Source: Clostridium sp. UBA701
GTDB taxonomy: Bacteria > Bacillota > Clostridia > Clostridiales > Clostridiaceae
DNA length: 64,000 nt
Assembly: GCA_002298125.1 (NCBI GenBank)
Contig: DBMJ01000016.1
Span: forward strand, 124,001-188,000
Reading direction: 5' to 3'
The notes under the pieces were generated by a model. That model made no database searches, was not told the origin of the DNA, and saw only the letters and a list, made by a program, of their open reading frames with translations. A program made the translations under genes and the position numbers. Below, piece after piece: positions 17,371 through 25,884 of this stretch. Every line of letters begins with the position of its first letter. Positions within the stretch are counted from its first letter, which is position 1.

Positions 17371-18317
17371 ATGAAAAAAATATACATATTCTTTTTAACA
17401 GCTATGTTACCTTAAATATAAGCGGATGTAGTGCCACTACAAATATCGGCACCTCTAAAACATCAGCAAATAATACACTTCCAAGCTTAAATTTTGCTAA
17501 GCTAGGAGAAGAAGCGCCTACTAAAAACTTTGATTATGAATATGATAAAAATATTTCCTTTACAGGTGACTGTGAAGTATTTAAATTAGTATCTAAAGAT
17601 ATAGATAAGGAGAAATTTAAAGAGCTAGCAAAGAAATTTTCAATAAATATAGATGATGTCGCTAAGATACTATATAATGATACTTCGAAAAACTTTTATT
17701 TTGGTACTGAAATCAGTTATTTATCCGTAGAAAAAAGTGGTAAATTAATATATAGTTTAAATAGAAAGTCAGATCCAACGAAGAAAGGAAAGTTTAAGCC
17801 TCTTTCAGATAATGAAGCTATAAAAGCTGCCAAAGATTTCCTAAAATCAAATGGATTATTACCTAATGAATTCTATGTTTCTTCAGTAGTAGATGGGCTT
17901 GTATCAGAATATGCTGATGGAACAAAAGATTTGGAAAACAGACAAGTTATTTTTCATAGAAAAGTCAATTCTAAAGAAGTTTTAGGAGTTTCTCGCATTC
18001 AAGTGGACGTAGGCGAAAACGGGCTTATTGAAAGAGTGGCCTCTTTATATAGTGATATAGAACCATATACAAAATATAAACTTATAGATATTAATACCGC
18101 AGTAGATTCTCTAAAGAAAGATAAAGGATTAGAAATTTTTAATAGTGGAAAGCAACCTAAGAAATGCAAAATTAATAAAATAGAACTAACATACTTTGAA
18201 AACTCTAATGTTAAAGATAATTCTTACCTATATCCTGTATATAAGTTTACCGGCCAAACAATAGATGAAGATGGGAAAGAAGCTGAGTACACAGGAATTA
18301 TACAAGCAGTAGAGTAA
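17371..18317 (+). pseudogene. Lipoprotein gene with a one-base frameshift in the signal peptide
   Basis: AGGAGG and an ATG at 17371 begin MKKIYIFFLTAMLP and then hit a stop. In the next frame the reading continues as LNISGC (a good lipobox, with Cys as lipidation site) and stays open for about 300 residues to 18317. One missing base, perhaps in the A7 run at 17374-17380 or the T5 run at 17392-17396, explains this; a TTG at 17349 in the long frame has no signal peptide. The body contains SDNEAIKAAKDFLKSNG and SRIQVDVGENGLIERV, loosely like YycI/YycH envelope proteins. It may be a phase-variable gene, a recent mutation or a sequencing error. Confidence 0.6.
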
Positions 18318-18342
18318 CTATTAAATATAAGGGGGAATTTAT

Positions 18343-18747
18343 CTGAAAAAAAAATACGTATTTACTGTACTTATTATCTTTATAATTTTAGCTATTCTAT
18401 ATAACACTTTTTACCAACCATTATTTTGGAAAATAAATACTTCCAATGTAAATCTCATATATATTAATGATCACCCTCTTAAAGACGATATAACAGATAG
18501 TATCGTGAAAGCTTATAATAAATCATATAATGTTAAGTCACGAAATAATACTGAAGGTTCAACTCCAGAATTTCAAATTAAAATTATCTTAAATTCCGGA
18601 AAAGAAATTAACATTCAGGACGTAAGCGATACTAAGTTTATAGTTGATATGAATAATTCTAGTTCTGTTAAATCTTATTGGGTAAAAAACAATAGCCTAT
18701 ATCGTCTCTTAAAAGATATAAGTTCTAAAAACCTATATAAAAATTAA
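18343..18747 (+). CDS. Membrane-anchored protein, apparent CTG start (134 aa)
   Basis: The frame is open from a CTG at 18343 placed eight bases after AAGGGGG, giving (M)KKKYVFTVLII then a hydrophobic segment to about residue 22, then an extracytoplasmic domain with EFQIKIILNSGKEINI. A start at the in-frame GTG at 18505 would lose the membrane anchor and has no ribosome binding site, so the longer reading is preferred. An ATG-to-CTG mutation would also explain it. It is 25 bases after the lipoprotein stop and is followed by a strong terminator. Function unknown. Confidence 0.55.
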   Translation: MKKKYVFTVLIIFIILAILYNTFYQPLFWKINTSNVNLIYINDHPLKDDITDSIVKAYNKSYNVKSRNNTEGSTPEFQIKIILNSGKEINIQDVSDTKFIVDMNNSSSVKSYWVKNNSLYRLLKDISSKNLYKN

Positions 18748-18811
18748 AATAAAAAACGAGAATGTGCACAGATTTATGTAAATTAGATTTGAGGAGCCAT
18801 ATCTTTCTGGA

Positions 18812-18846
18812 AATAGTATAGGAATTTTGTACCTATACTATTTTTT
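18812..18846 (+). terminator. Terminator of the secreted-protein operon
   Basis: Perfect 11-bp stem AATAGTATAGG/CCTATACTATT with a nine-base loop and six T. Confidence 0.85.
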
Positions 18847-18907
18847 AGATTTTTTGAGTATTACTAAGTATGAATTTGTGTAGATAATATTATTGTGAGT
18901 AATAAAT

Positions 18908-19102
18908 TCAAGAGGTGTAGCATCTAGAGACCCTTATGCTGGTGGTGTGCAAGAACGAACATTAGCTAAGAAGTATTACTCTGATGCTGAAGAGATTCAG
19001 CTAATCTCACCTAGAACAGATGATATTCTTTATTATATTTCTAGAAGCTATGAATGGAATGCTGAAAGAGAGGACAGAGAGGTTGATTTAAGAGGTTATT
19101 GA
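18908..19102 (+). pseudogene. Fragment of an unrecognised protein
   Basis: An open frame without a start codon reads SRDPYAGGVQERTLAKKYY, then EEIQLISPRTDDILYYIS and RSYEWNAERED, ending in TGA at 19102. Composition and regularity look like real coding sequence, but the 5' part is missing and the family is not recognised. From 19103 to 19220 only a short Lys-rich reading is seen. Confidence 0.4.
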
Positions 19103-19220
19103 AAAATCTATATAATCGATGGGTTATAGGAAGTTATGAATTTCACAGAATTTAAGAAGAAAAAGAAACATACGGATTTTAGGAAGAAAAAATGATGATA
19201 TTGTTTGAGGGGGGATTTTT

Positions 19221-19628
19221 TTGAGTAGGTTTTTAGATAAACTTCGCTATGTTGTAGCTTTTCCTATTGGATTAATTACTTATGCTATAGGTTTTGCAGT
19301 AGGTGGACTTTTAGGTGACTTGTTTGTGATGCTGTCAGTAATACTGCCTCCAATGGTAGATACATCAAAAGTTGGTCTAACTGGTGCTGCTCTTGCTGCA
19401 AATGCTTTAAGCCTCTTTTGTTTTGGAAAACTAATTCCTGATTCTGAAAATAAAAGTAAGTGGGTATTTTCTTTTGTAATTGTCTTATTGGTCATAGGGA
19501 TTGTATACACCATATCGTGTTTCATCTTTGACTCTATACATCTTTTGTGGTATGGAATCTTATCTTCTTTAATATGTACTTGGGTTATATATGATGTAAG
19601 AAAAGAAGCCAAGGCGGTTATGGATTAA
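19221..19628 (+). CDS. Small integral membrane protein (135 aa)
   Basis: TTG start at 19221 eight bases after GAGGGGGGA. The protein is hydrophobic with four likely membrane segments (about residues 12-32, 54-70, 80-102 and 108-125), glycine-rich in the first (GLITYAIGFAVGGLLG). No family recognised. Monocistronic as far as can be seen; nearby sequences are fragments. Confidence 0.6.
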   Translation: MSRFLDKLRYVVAFPIGLITYAIGFAVGGLLGDLFVMLSVILPPMVDTSKVGLTGAALAANALSLFCFGKLIPDSENKSKWVFSFVIVLLVIGIVYTISCFIFDSIHLLWYGILSSLICTWVIYDVRKEAKAVMD

Positions 19629-19865
19629 GCAAATTGCTTAGTCCTTTAGGATTATCCAATCCATAAACAACATTTACATTGCAGTACATGCCAGCTTCGC
19701 TGGTACTACCCCTAATAGGCATAACTGTATTTGTATTAATTCCTTCATTTATTATTAAAGTAGTAAAACTATATAAACATGGAGGAAACTAACTAGAAAA
19801 AGATTACTCCAGTAATGCAGATGCATTATATAACATCTGGTGTTAGTATAATATTGTAGACACAG

Positions 19866-19994
19866 AAAGCCGAATACTTTAAAATAAAGAAAAATAAGCC
19901 TATAACTGTAGATAAAGACACAGCTATAACTGCTGCAGATTATAAAGCAGTATTAAAGAAAATGGCAAGGCTTGAAGAGAATAATCGAAAATAA
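19866..19994 (+). pseudogene. Possible IS3-type OrfA C-terminal fragment
   Basis: The frame reads KKNKPITVDKDTAITAADY then KAVLKKMARLEENNRK and stop. The end resembles the leucine-rich tail of IS3 OrfA proteins but is short. The rest of 19629-20059 holds no gene I can support. Confidence 0.35.
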
Positions 19995-20059
19995 TGTAGT
20001 AAATTCATGGTTTAGAAATTATGCAATTTGCTCAAATAAGTAATAGAAAGGGGCAGAAG

Positions 20060-21109
20060 ATGAAAAATAATATAGGTACAATAAAAAATAAGATTACTCC
20101 AGTGCGTCTTCATTTAGAATTGAAAGATGATTATATATCAGATTATCAGAAAAGAATGCTAAAAAGATATGGCGAATCTACTAGTGGTGAGTCCATAACT
20201 AGAGATATTCTTATACCTTCAGATATGCCATTGCATAACCTTCATTATGCAATTCAAAAACTATTTGGATGGCAGAATTCACACCTGCGTAGTTTTTATT
20301 TACCAGAGGATATATATAATAAATTGACTGGGAGTACTGTTAAGGGCTGGTCTGATTTAGTAGGGATACTATTCCAGCCACCATCTGAAGCAGAAGATGA
20401 TATTTTCTGGGATGATGATTATCAAAAAGGAAGTATCACCACATGGCTAAAGAAGAAATACATAGGCCCCTATATATATGGTGGAACTATGGAGCATCTA
20501 GAAATAGCGAAGAAAGATGTACAGGAACTCCTAGATCGTTTTAAAATGTTCGAGGTTAAGGAATCCTTCGGAGACTATATAGAACGCTCAAAACAAGATA
20601 AGGGTGCTGAAATGAGAACAATACGAAGAGCATCGTTAATTGAGTTGACCCTTGAAGAGATGAATTCATCTCTTATTATTGATGGTGGCACTGAAAGCTT
20701 GTTGGAACGATTAGAAGTAAATAAAGTTATTGCAGCTCAAGGTGAAGATATTGCTTCGAAAGGGTTATTTCCTGTAACTAAGGAACTTATTTATAATTAT
20801 GACTTTGGAGACAATTGGATAGTTAGAATAACTAAGTACAAAGATTGTGAAGATCTACTAAAACAAAACATTATTGACGAATATGAGCTTGAAGAAGCAG
20901 AAGATATTGTATTGAGTAAGCATAAACCAGTTTGTATTAATAAAGATGGTATATCTGTACTTGATGATGTTGGTGGATTAAGTGGATTTGCTGATTTCTT
21001 AGGGAGAATATATGAAGGGGAAGATAAAGAAGAAAGTGCTAATGCTCGTGCATGGGCACAGAGTCTTGGCTGGAGTGCTAGAAAGGTGTCTAATAAAATG
21101 ATGTTGTAG
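20060..21109 (+). CDS. PRiA4-ORF3-family protein (349 aa)
   Basis: ATG at 20060 follows AAAGGGGC; the in-frame ATG at 20021 has no ribosome binding site. The protein fits the plasmid pRiA4b ORF-3 (PF07929-like) family: PVRLHLELKD near the start, DMPLHNLHYAIQKLFGWQNSHLRSF (about residues 56-80), then YNYDFGDNWIVRITK and PVCI...DVGGLSGFADFL near the end, ending with ARAWAQSLGW. The family is widespread in mobile and accessory DNA and its biochemical role is unknown. It stands alone, followed by repeated sequence at 21170. Confidence 0.75.
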   Translation: MKNNIGTIKNKITPVRLHLELKDDYISDYQKRMLKRYGESTSGESITRDILIPSDMPLHNLHYAIQKLFGWQNSHLRSFYLPEDIYNKLTGSTVKGWSDLVGILFQPPSEAEDDIFWDDDYQKGSITTWLKKKYIGPYIYGGTMEHLEIAKKDVQELLDRFKMFEVKESFGDYIERSKQDKGAEMRTIRRASLIELTLEEMNSSLIIDGGTESLLERLEVNKVIAAQGEDIASKGLFPVTKELIYNYDFGDNWIVRITKYKDCEDLLKQNIIDEYELEEAEDIVLSKHKPVCINKDGISVLDDVGGLSGFADFLGRIYEGEDKEESANARAWAQSLGWSARKVSNKMML

Positions 21110-21169
21110 TTATGAATTGGGTTATAATATAGCTGGAATATTTATTGAAACAAGCTGTCAATCAAAAGG

Positions 21170-21568
21170 GATTACTTTATATTAAATAATAATTTGAGGT
21201 GAAATGCTATGGATAAATACACAAGAGAAGAATTGGAAGAAGCACTACAAGTTGCATCCTCGACTATCAGTAAATGTGAGAAAATGCAGCTAAAATTTGC
21301 AGTGGGTACATCTCAGCATACACTTCTTAACAACAGGCTAAAAGCAATGTATATTTCAAAATCATTAATAACAGGTGAAAATGTCATGGGCATATATACA
21401 AAAGAAGAATTGATAGAAGCACTACGCCCCGTATCTTCAGTTATCAGCAAATGTGAAAAGGCACAGTTGAAATTTGTGGAGGGTACCTCTAATCACACCC
21501 GCTTTAAAAAAATAATTAAAGCGATGTATACTTCAAAATCCTTGATAACAGATGAAATTAGTAAAAGA
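21170..21568 (+). repeat. ~400-bp direct repeat, copy 1 (copy 2 at 34136-34536)
   Basis: Nearly identical to 34136-34536, including about 38 bases of 5' flank (TTTATATTAAATAATAA and the ribosome binding site) and the coding sequence up to the last few codons. The two copies are in the same orientation, 13 kb apart, and bracket the second DUF6508 locus and the Wadjet operon. Confidence 0.85.
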
Positions 21569-21589
21569 GACCCTTCCTCACTTTGTTAG
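21209..21589 (+). CDS. Small protein of two ~60-residue internal repeats, copy 1 (126 aa)
   Basis: Each half has the same plan: (K/T)Y(T)(R/K)EEL(I/E)EAL, V-S-S-x-I-SKCEK-x-Q-LKF, G-T-S-x-H-T, then (L/I)KAMY(I/T)SKSLIT. The first repeat covers about residues 1-58, the second 61-118. A good GAGGTG site precedes the ATG at 21209. The sister gene at 34175-34540 differs at a handful of residues and at the C-terminus, which here ends RDPSSLC after the repeat boundary. No known family recognised; mostly helical, possibly a small DNA- or protein-binding module. Confidence 0.65.
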   Translation: MDKYTREELEEALQVASSTISKCEKMQLKFAVGTSQHTLLNNRLKAMYISKSLITGENVMGIYTKEELIEALRPVSSVISKCEKAQLKFVEGTSNHTRFKKIIKAMYTSKSLITDEISKRDPSSLC

Positions 21590-21721
21590 ACACCATAAAC
21601 TCGTGATATACTAAAAGTAAAAATGTGATCTATATAAACAGTCAATATTGTGTAGAATTTAAACCTGAAGCTGTAAAGAGGTTAGATAAATCAGGTGAAC
21701 CTTTAACTAAGGAGGATGAAT

Positions 21722-22249
21722 ATGCCAAAAGCAAGAAAAATGCTAAGTGACTGGAAAGCACCGTATGTCCAGTCGCTTATGAGGTTAATTGAAACACAGA
21801 GTAAGTCGACGCTTGCAAAATGGGCAGTTGACTATTCCCAGCGAGTAATATTGCCACTGTGGTGCAAATATTACCCAGAGGATCAACGTCCACAAAGTGC
21901 ACTGAACGCTGCTCTTGAGTGGTTATCGGGAGCAATAAAATTACCTCAGGCAAAAGCGGAAATACTTAAGTGCCATTCGGCTGCCCGCGAAGCTGATGGA
22001 AATCCTGTTGCACAAGCCTCAGCAAGGGCAATAGGTCAATGTGCGTCCACCATCCATTCTGCACGGCACTGTATCGGGTTTGCTTTTTATGGAGCACTTG
22101 CAGTTGCCTATGACCGGCTGGGAACGGAGGCAACCTGGACACAAATCGAGCAATGCGCTGCAGAGGAGTGCGGACGCATGGAAGCAGCCTTGCATGTGGT
22201 TGCCGTAGAGAACGAGCCAAATCCAGTGAAAATCGACTGGAAGTGCTAA
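21722..22249 (+). CDS. Imm5-like putative immunity protein (175 aa)
   Basis: ATG at 21722, seven bases after GGAGG (21710-21714); the ATG at 21716 is too close to that site. All-helical protein with LAKWAVDYSQRVILPLW, RPQSALNAALEWLSG and CHSAAREADGNPVAQASARAIGQCASTIHSARHCIGFA, matching the pattern of Imm5-like immunity proteins that neutralise polymorphic toxins. No toxin gene is adjacent. The coding sequence is visibly richer in G and C than its neighbours, which suggests recent transfer. Confidence 0.65.
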   Translation: MPKARKMLSDWKAPYVQSLMRLIETQSKSTLAKWAVDYSQRVILPLWCKYYPEDQRPQSALNAALEWLSGAIKLPQAKAEILKCHSAAREADGNPVAQASARAIGQCASTIHSARHCIGFAFYGALAVAYDRLGTEATWTQIEQCAAEECGRMEAALHVVAVENEPNPVKIDWKC

Positions 22250-22394
22250 TTAGTACCTATATAGATTATAATTATGTATCTTCACAATGGTTGTATCCTA
22301 GCTTAAAAGGATTGGTTAGTAGCTGGTCTCTTTTTTGATTAAAAGTATTTTCTCACCTGCCATTATCCAATAGAAAATTTATAGAATATTATTA

Positions 22395-22431
22395 GGTTGA
22401 CTTGAGATTTTGATTCTGAGTCAGCTTTTTT
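22395..22431 (+). terminator. Terminator-like hairpin
   Basis: Stem GGTTGACTtgAGA/TCTgAGTCAGC followed by six T, about 145 bp after the Imm5-like gene. Confidence 0.65.
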
Positions 22432-22595
22432 ATATAAAATCTTTTCTGGGATAAGTAAAATTAAATTGTAAACGTCAAGTTCAAAATGTAGAAAAGTTCC
22501 AACATGGAAATGCATAAAAATTTGATAGTAATTTATAAAAATTAAGATGTGTTGGAATATATGAGCACATCTTCTCTAATTTAAGAGTCTCTAGG

Positions 22596-22766
22596 TTATT
22601 CATTGGTTTTGCATACATACAAATCACTTTTTCCAGCTTGGATTCTCAAGTACCTGTCTATTGTTCGTGGATCGCAGTTAAATCTTCTAGCTAATTCACT
22701 TTTATTCAACAGGCATTGCTCCTCTCTTGAATATTTATCAAGCTTCTTATGTATATCTTTTCTCAT
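22596..22766 (-). pseudogene. IS21-family IstA N-terminal fragment
   Basis: ATG at 22766 with GAGGTAGG upstream begins MRKDIHKKLDKYSREEQ, then NKSELARRFNCDPRTIDRYL, the helix-turn-helix typical of IS21 IstA. The reading ends after 57 codons and the DDE domain is absent, so only the 5' tip of the element remains. Confidence 0.7.
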
Positions 22767-22894
22767 AATTGCACCTACCTCATTAGTATTTTGATACAAT
22801 TATACATTGAAAAAAGAACACATAAAAAGTGCATAAATCCCTACATTTTGATGTTGAAACTATTATGCGCTTTCATATTAACATTTACATAATA

Positions 22895-23126
22895 GGTAAA
22901 AGTTACAAAACAACCTGTTTACAGGTAGCTGATAACAAATTCGCATGTGCCAGATCGTACATACGCCCTTTAGGCGTGGCTAGTATTAAAGGGCTATGCC
23001 TGTTAAAGAAAAAAACATCGGCTATGCCGGTGGATATTTATTCTTTGGAAAGATTTAGGTATCTCTAATTGTAAATTCAAACCAGAAGGTTTACAATATT
23101 TCTATTGAGGTATGGAGGAACTATAA
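22895..23126 (+). repeat. ~230-bp repeat with hairpins, copy 2 (copy 1 at 3532-3760)
   Basis: Closely matches 3532-3760, including both hairpins. Homology to the first locus resumes at about 23303 and continues through the DUF6508 gene. Between them (23127-23300) the two loci differ: this copy has an insert-like segment reading QYFQTGLTNSAVPSELRKE and GGYFGGYRSYVVEL, and the small acidic ORF of the first locus is broken. Confidence 0.8.
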
Positions 23127-23387
23127 AAAAACTTCGAATATGATACGACAGTTGTGTGACCAAATGAATATCAGTATTTCCAAACTGGCTTGACGAATAG
23201 TGCAGTCCCTTCAGAACTTCGAAAAGAAGCTGAAGCTGGTGGTTACTTTGGTGGCTACCGTAGTTATGTTGTAGAACTATCAAAAATGGAAATAAACCAG
23301 TAAGATTTGATGGTGATAACTTATACCCTTATAACTTCGATAAGTTCAAGATGTTATTTGAAATTTATGATACTGAAGAGGATGAAG

Positions 23388-23798
23388 ATGAGTAAATTTG
23401 ATATTTTGACAAAATACATACCTTTAATCCAGTCGGATAGCGTTGGTGAATGGGTTATTGATAAAGAAAACGATGGAACGCCGGAGCATCACATACAGAT
23501 GCCGTTTGTGGGGTATTCCGAAATGGTGCATAACTTCATCAAAGATGTTTACACCATTGAAGAAAGAAATAAAGATATGGAGCTTACCCGCTATGGAGAT
23601 ATTCTTGAAGATAACGGCCTTGAATGGGGTACGGAATCTATGAAGAATGCTGACGTTTCAAATTTGAATGCACAGTGTGTACTTGCGCTTATTATGGGTG
23701 CTGTTAGAGCTGAGCGCTTTTGTGATGGAGCACTATTAGATTTCTTCAAAAGTGGCTGTATATTGAAGTGGCTTGAAAGATTAAACAGTATTGAGTAA
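23388..23798 (+). CDS. DUF6508 domain protein, copy 2 (136 aa)
   Basis: Same start context as the copy at 3927 (GATGAAGATGAGTAA) and about 90 % identical in protein. Differences include TKYIPLIQSDSVGEW at the N-terminus and VHNFIKDVYTIEER in the middle; the core SMKNADVSNL and VRAERFCDGALLDFF segments are unchanged. Both copies keep intact reading frames although the sequence before this one is decayed, which suggests selection or recent duplication. Downstream lie only fragments, including a broken DUF262 gene. Confidence 0.7.
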   Translation: MSKFDILTKYIPLIQSDSVGEWVIDKENDGTPEHHIQMPFVGYSEMVHNFIKDVYTIEERNKDMELTRYGDILEDNGLEWGTESMKNADVSNLNAQCVLALIMGAVRAERFCDGALLDFFKSGCILKWLERLNSIE

Positions 23799-23858
23799 AG
23801 GGGATTTGACTATTGATGCGAGACTTAAAGCTGGTGATGTTACCTTGGCATACTGATT

Positions 23859-23972
23859 TATTTCCGTGCCTTCTATGGCTTGGATAAATATAACCTTAAG
23901 CAAATCGACCAGTATGTTTGGCTGTTTGGGAAGGATTACTTCCCTAAGAACTACGGAAAGAAAAAGAAATAG
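23859..23972 (+). pseudogene. C-terminal fragment of an unrecognised protein
   Basis: The frame reads YFRAFYGLDKYNLKQIDQYVWLFG then KDYFPKNYGKKKK and stop. It looks like the end of a small helical protein seen in clostridial accessory DNA; everything upstream of it is gone. Confidence 0.4.
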
Positions 23973-23998
23973 AATAAAGGAAAATAGGAGAACTATTT

Positions 23999-24300
23999 AT
24001 GACATACGAGAAGAAAAATATAAGAGCTGTAATTGAAGATATAAAAATAGCCGTAAGATTTATTTTCCAGCAATGCAGAGAAAACATGTATGGGATGATG
24101 AGCAGATAACAAGACTGATGGATTCTATCATGCTTGGATACCCTATAGGAACATTTCTCTTCTGGAAGGTTAGAAAGTCTGTCGTTAATGAAAAAGAGTA
24201 TTCAATGTATGAGTTTATAAAGGATTTTTATGAAAGGGACATGTATAAAAATCCTTCTGCACCGCAGCCATTTCCAGGAGGAAACGGATTCATTAAATAG
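23999..24300 (+). pseudogene. DUF262 N-terminal fragment, frameshifted and truncated
   Basis: AGGAG then ATG at 23999 gives MTYEKKNIRAVIEDIK. The next frame continues with SRKIYFPAMQRKHVWDDEQI, then DSIMLGYPIGTFLFWKV, the start of a DUF262 domain. One missing A in the run near 24045 explains the shift. The reading stops at 24300 before the DGQQR motif. This is a different DUF262 family from those at 4353 and 6094. Confidence 0.65.
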
Positions 24301-24310
24301 AATAATAACT

Positions 24311-24486
24311 ATGTATCTCGATTATGCTAAAAATCAAGCAAAAAGAAAAATACCATGACAATAGAAATTGCGAAAGCTTTTGCAGAAAGCGAATTTGAAA
24401 AATATAGAATAGTTCAACATAGATTGTTTGAAAGTGATTTTGATAAGTTACTAAAGGAAAGTGGTGAGTCCAATAAATTTATTTAA
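24311..24486 (+). pseudogene. RhuM-family protein, C-terminal fragment with internal deletion
   Basis: MYLDYAKNQAKRKIPM at 24311 and, in another frame, IEIAKAFAESEFEKYRIVQ then RLFESDFDKLLKE to 24486. These two pieces are the ends of the C-terminal domain of RhuM (virulence RhuM family) proteins, with the part between deleted. The 3' end overlaps the jetA start. Confidence 0.6.
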
Positions 24487-25879
24487 CATAATTCCAGAGG
24501 AGTTCTTCAAGCCTCTGACCAGCAAGTACAAAACTACCTATATCGATTGCTTGAGACTAATATATAATACCTACAAAACAGAGTTGTCCTTTGGTGTAGA
24601 CAAAGAAGTAATACTCTCAGAACTTGAGAACTATTTTGATAAAGAATCCAATATTGAAATTGTATTTGATGAGGATCAAGAGATTGCTAGGGACTCAAGA
24701 GCTAAAGCAAATGGAATACTTAGGAGACTCAAAGATAGTGGATGGATTGAATATGAGCTTGCAAATGACTATAAAGTAAAGGTAAATTTATTTGACTATG
24801 CTGCTACTATGGTAGAGTCTTTTAATAAAATAATCAAAAATGAAGAAATGGAATATCAGAGTTTAGTATCACAAATTCATGCGACACTCATAAATCAAGA
24901 GGCTTATGTTAAGCCCTATGAGTATATAATAAAGCGTGTTGCTGAAAATACAGACGAACTGATGGTAGGCCTAAAAAAATTAAACACCAATATAAAAAAA
25001 TATATTGATGCAATTACCAATGAAAAAACTGCTGGTGAAATAGTACAAGATTTCTTTGTCTATCATAAGGATATTGGATCAAAGGCCTATCATCGCATTA
25101 AGACCAGCGACAACATTTCATATTTTAGAATTACAATAATGGAAAATCTATATAACATTTTAAATGATAAAAATATTTTTGATAGAGCAGTTACTGGGTT
25201 TATGGAAGTAGAACAAATAGAAGATAGGGGGCAGGCAGAAGACTCTCTAAGGGGCCTTATTATGAGTATTATTTCTGCCTTTAGAAACTATGATGATATC
25301 GTATCTGAAATAGACAATAAGCATTCAAAGTATATTAATAGTGCCATTGCAAGAGCAAAGTTTTTGCTTACAAATACCAATAATGCGGAGGGAAAAATTT
25401 CAAGGATACTAGCCTATCTATCAGATGAATTTAACAAGGATGAAACCTTGAATCTATATGATGAGGTTGATGATTCACTGTTCGAAGTGTTTAATATTTT
25501 TCCTCAAGGGTTTATTGATAGTGATTCACTCTATGTTGTTCCTATTTCCAAGAAAGTAGCTTTGCCGGAAGAATTGAATGTTCAGCTTGGCATGTCCGAA
25601 GAAGAGAGGGAACTGCGGAAGTTGGCACTTAAGGAAAAAAACAGAAACAGATTTTCAAGAAAGAATATAAATTCCTATATTGACGAACTGCTGAAGGATA
25701 AAAAAGCTGTGCTTGCTTCTACCTTACCATTAGAGAATAAGCGAGATTTAATTAGAATTATATTTATTAGCCTTTATGGTAAAGACAAAAAATCCATATA
25801 TAGAACTACACAAATAAAAGAAACCATATCAGTCAATGATTTTCGTTTTTGTGATTTCCTGATAGAAAGGTGTGAATAG
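24461..25879 (+). CDS. jetA: Wadjet subunit JetA (472 aa)
   Basis: First gene of a complete jetABCD set. GTG start at 24461, just after AAGGAAAG. The protein starts INLFNIIPEEFFKPLTSKYK and is mostly helical, with a winged-helix-like segment near residues 80-110 (SRAKANGILRRLKDSGWIEY), as in the kleisin-like JetA subunit of Wadjet. JetA bridges the JetC dimer in the SMC-type motor that extrudes and cleaves small circular DNA. The sequence resembles the DUF5716-type JetA, which suggests a type II Wadjet, but the subtype call is from memory. The gene begins inside a RhuM remnant, so the left edge of the module is a recombination junction. Confidence 0.8.
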   Translation: MVSPINLFNIIPEEFFKPLTSKYKTTYIDCLRLIYNTYKTELSFGVDKEVILSELENYFDKESNIEIVFDEDQEIARDSRAKANGILRRLKDSGWIEYELANDYKVKVNLFDYAATMVESFNKIIKNEEMEYQSLVSQIHATLINQEAYVKPYEYIIKRVAENTDELMVGLKKLNTNIKKYIDAITNEKTAGEIVQDFFVYHKDIGSKAYHRIKTSDNISYFRITIMENLYNILNDKNIFDRAVTGFMEVEQIEDRGQAEDSLRGLIMSIISAFRNYDDIVSEIDNKHSKYINSAIARAKFLLTNTNNAEGKISRILAYLSDEFNKDETLNLYDEVDDSLFEVFNIFPQGFIDSDSLYVVPISKKVALPEELNVQLGMSEEERELRKLALKEKNRNRFSRKNINSYIDELLKDKKAVLASTLPLENKRDLIRIIFISLYGKDKKSIYRTTQIKETISVNDFRFCDFLIERCE

Positions 25880-25884
25880 CAAAG

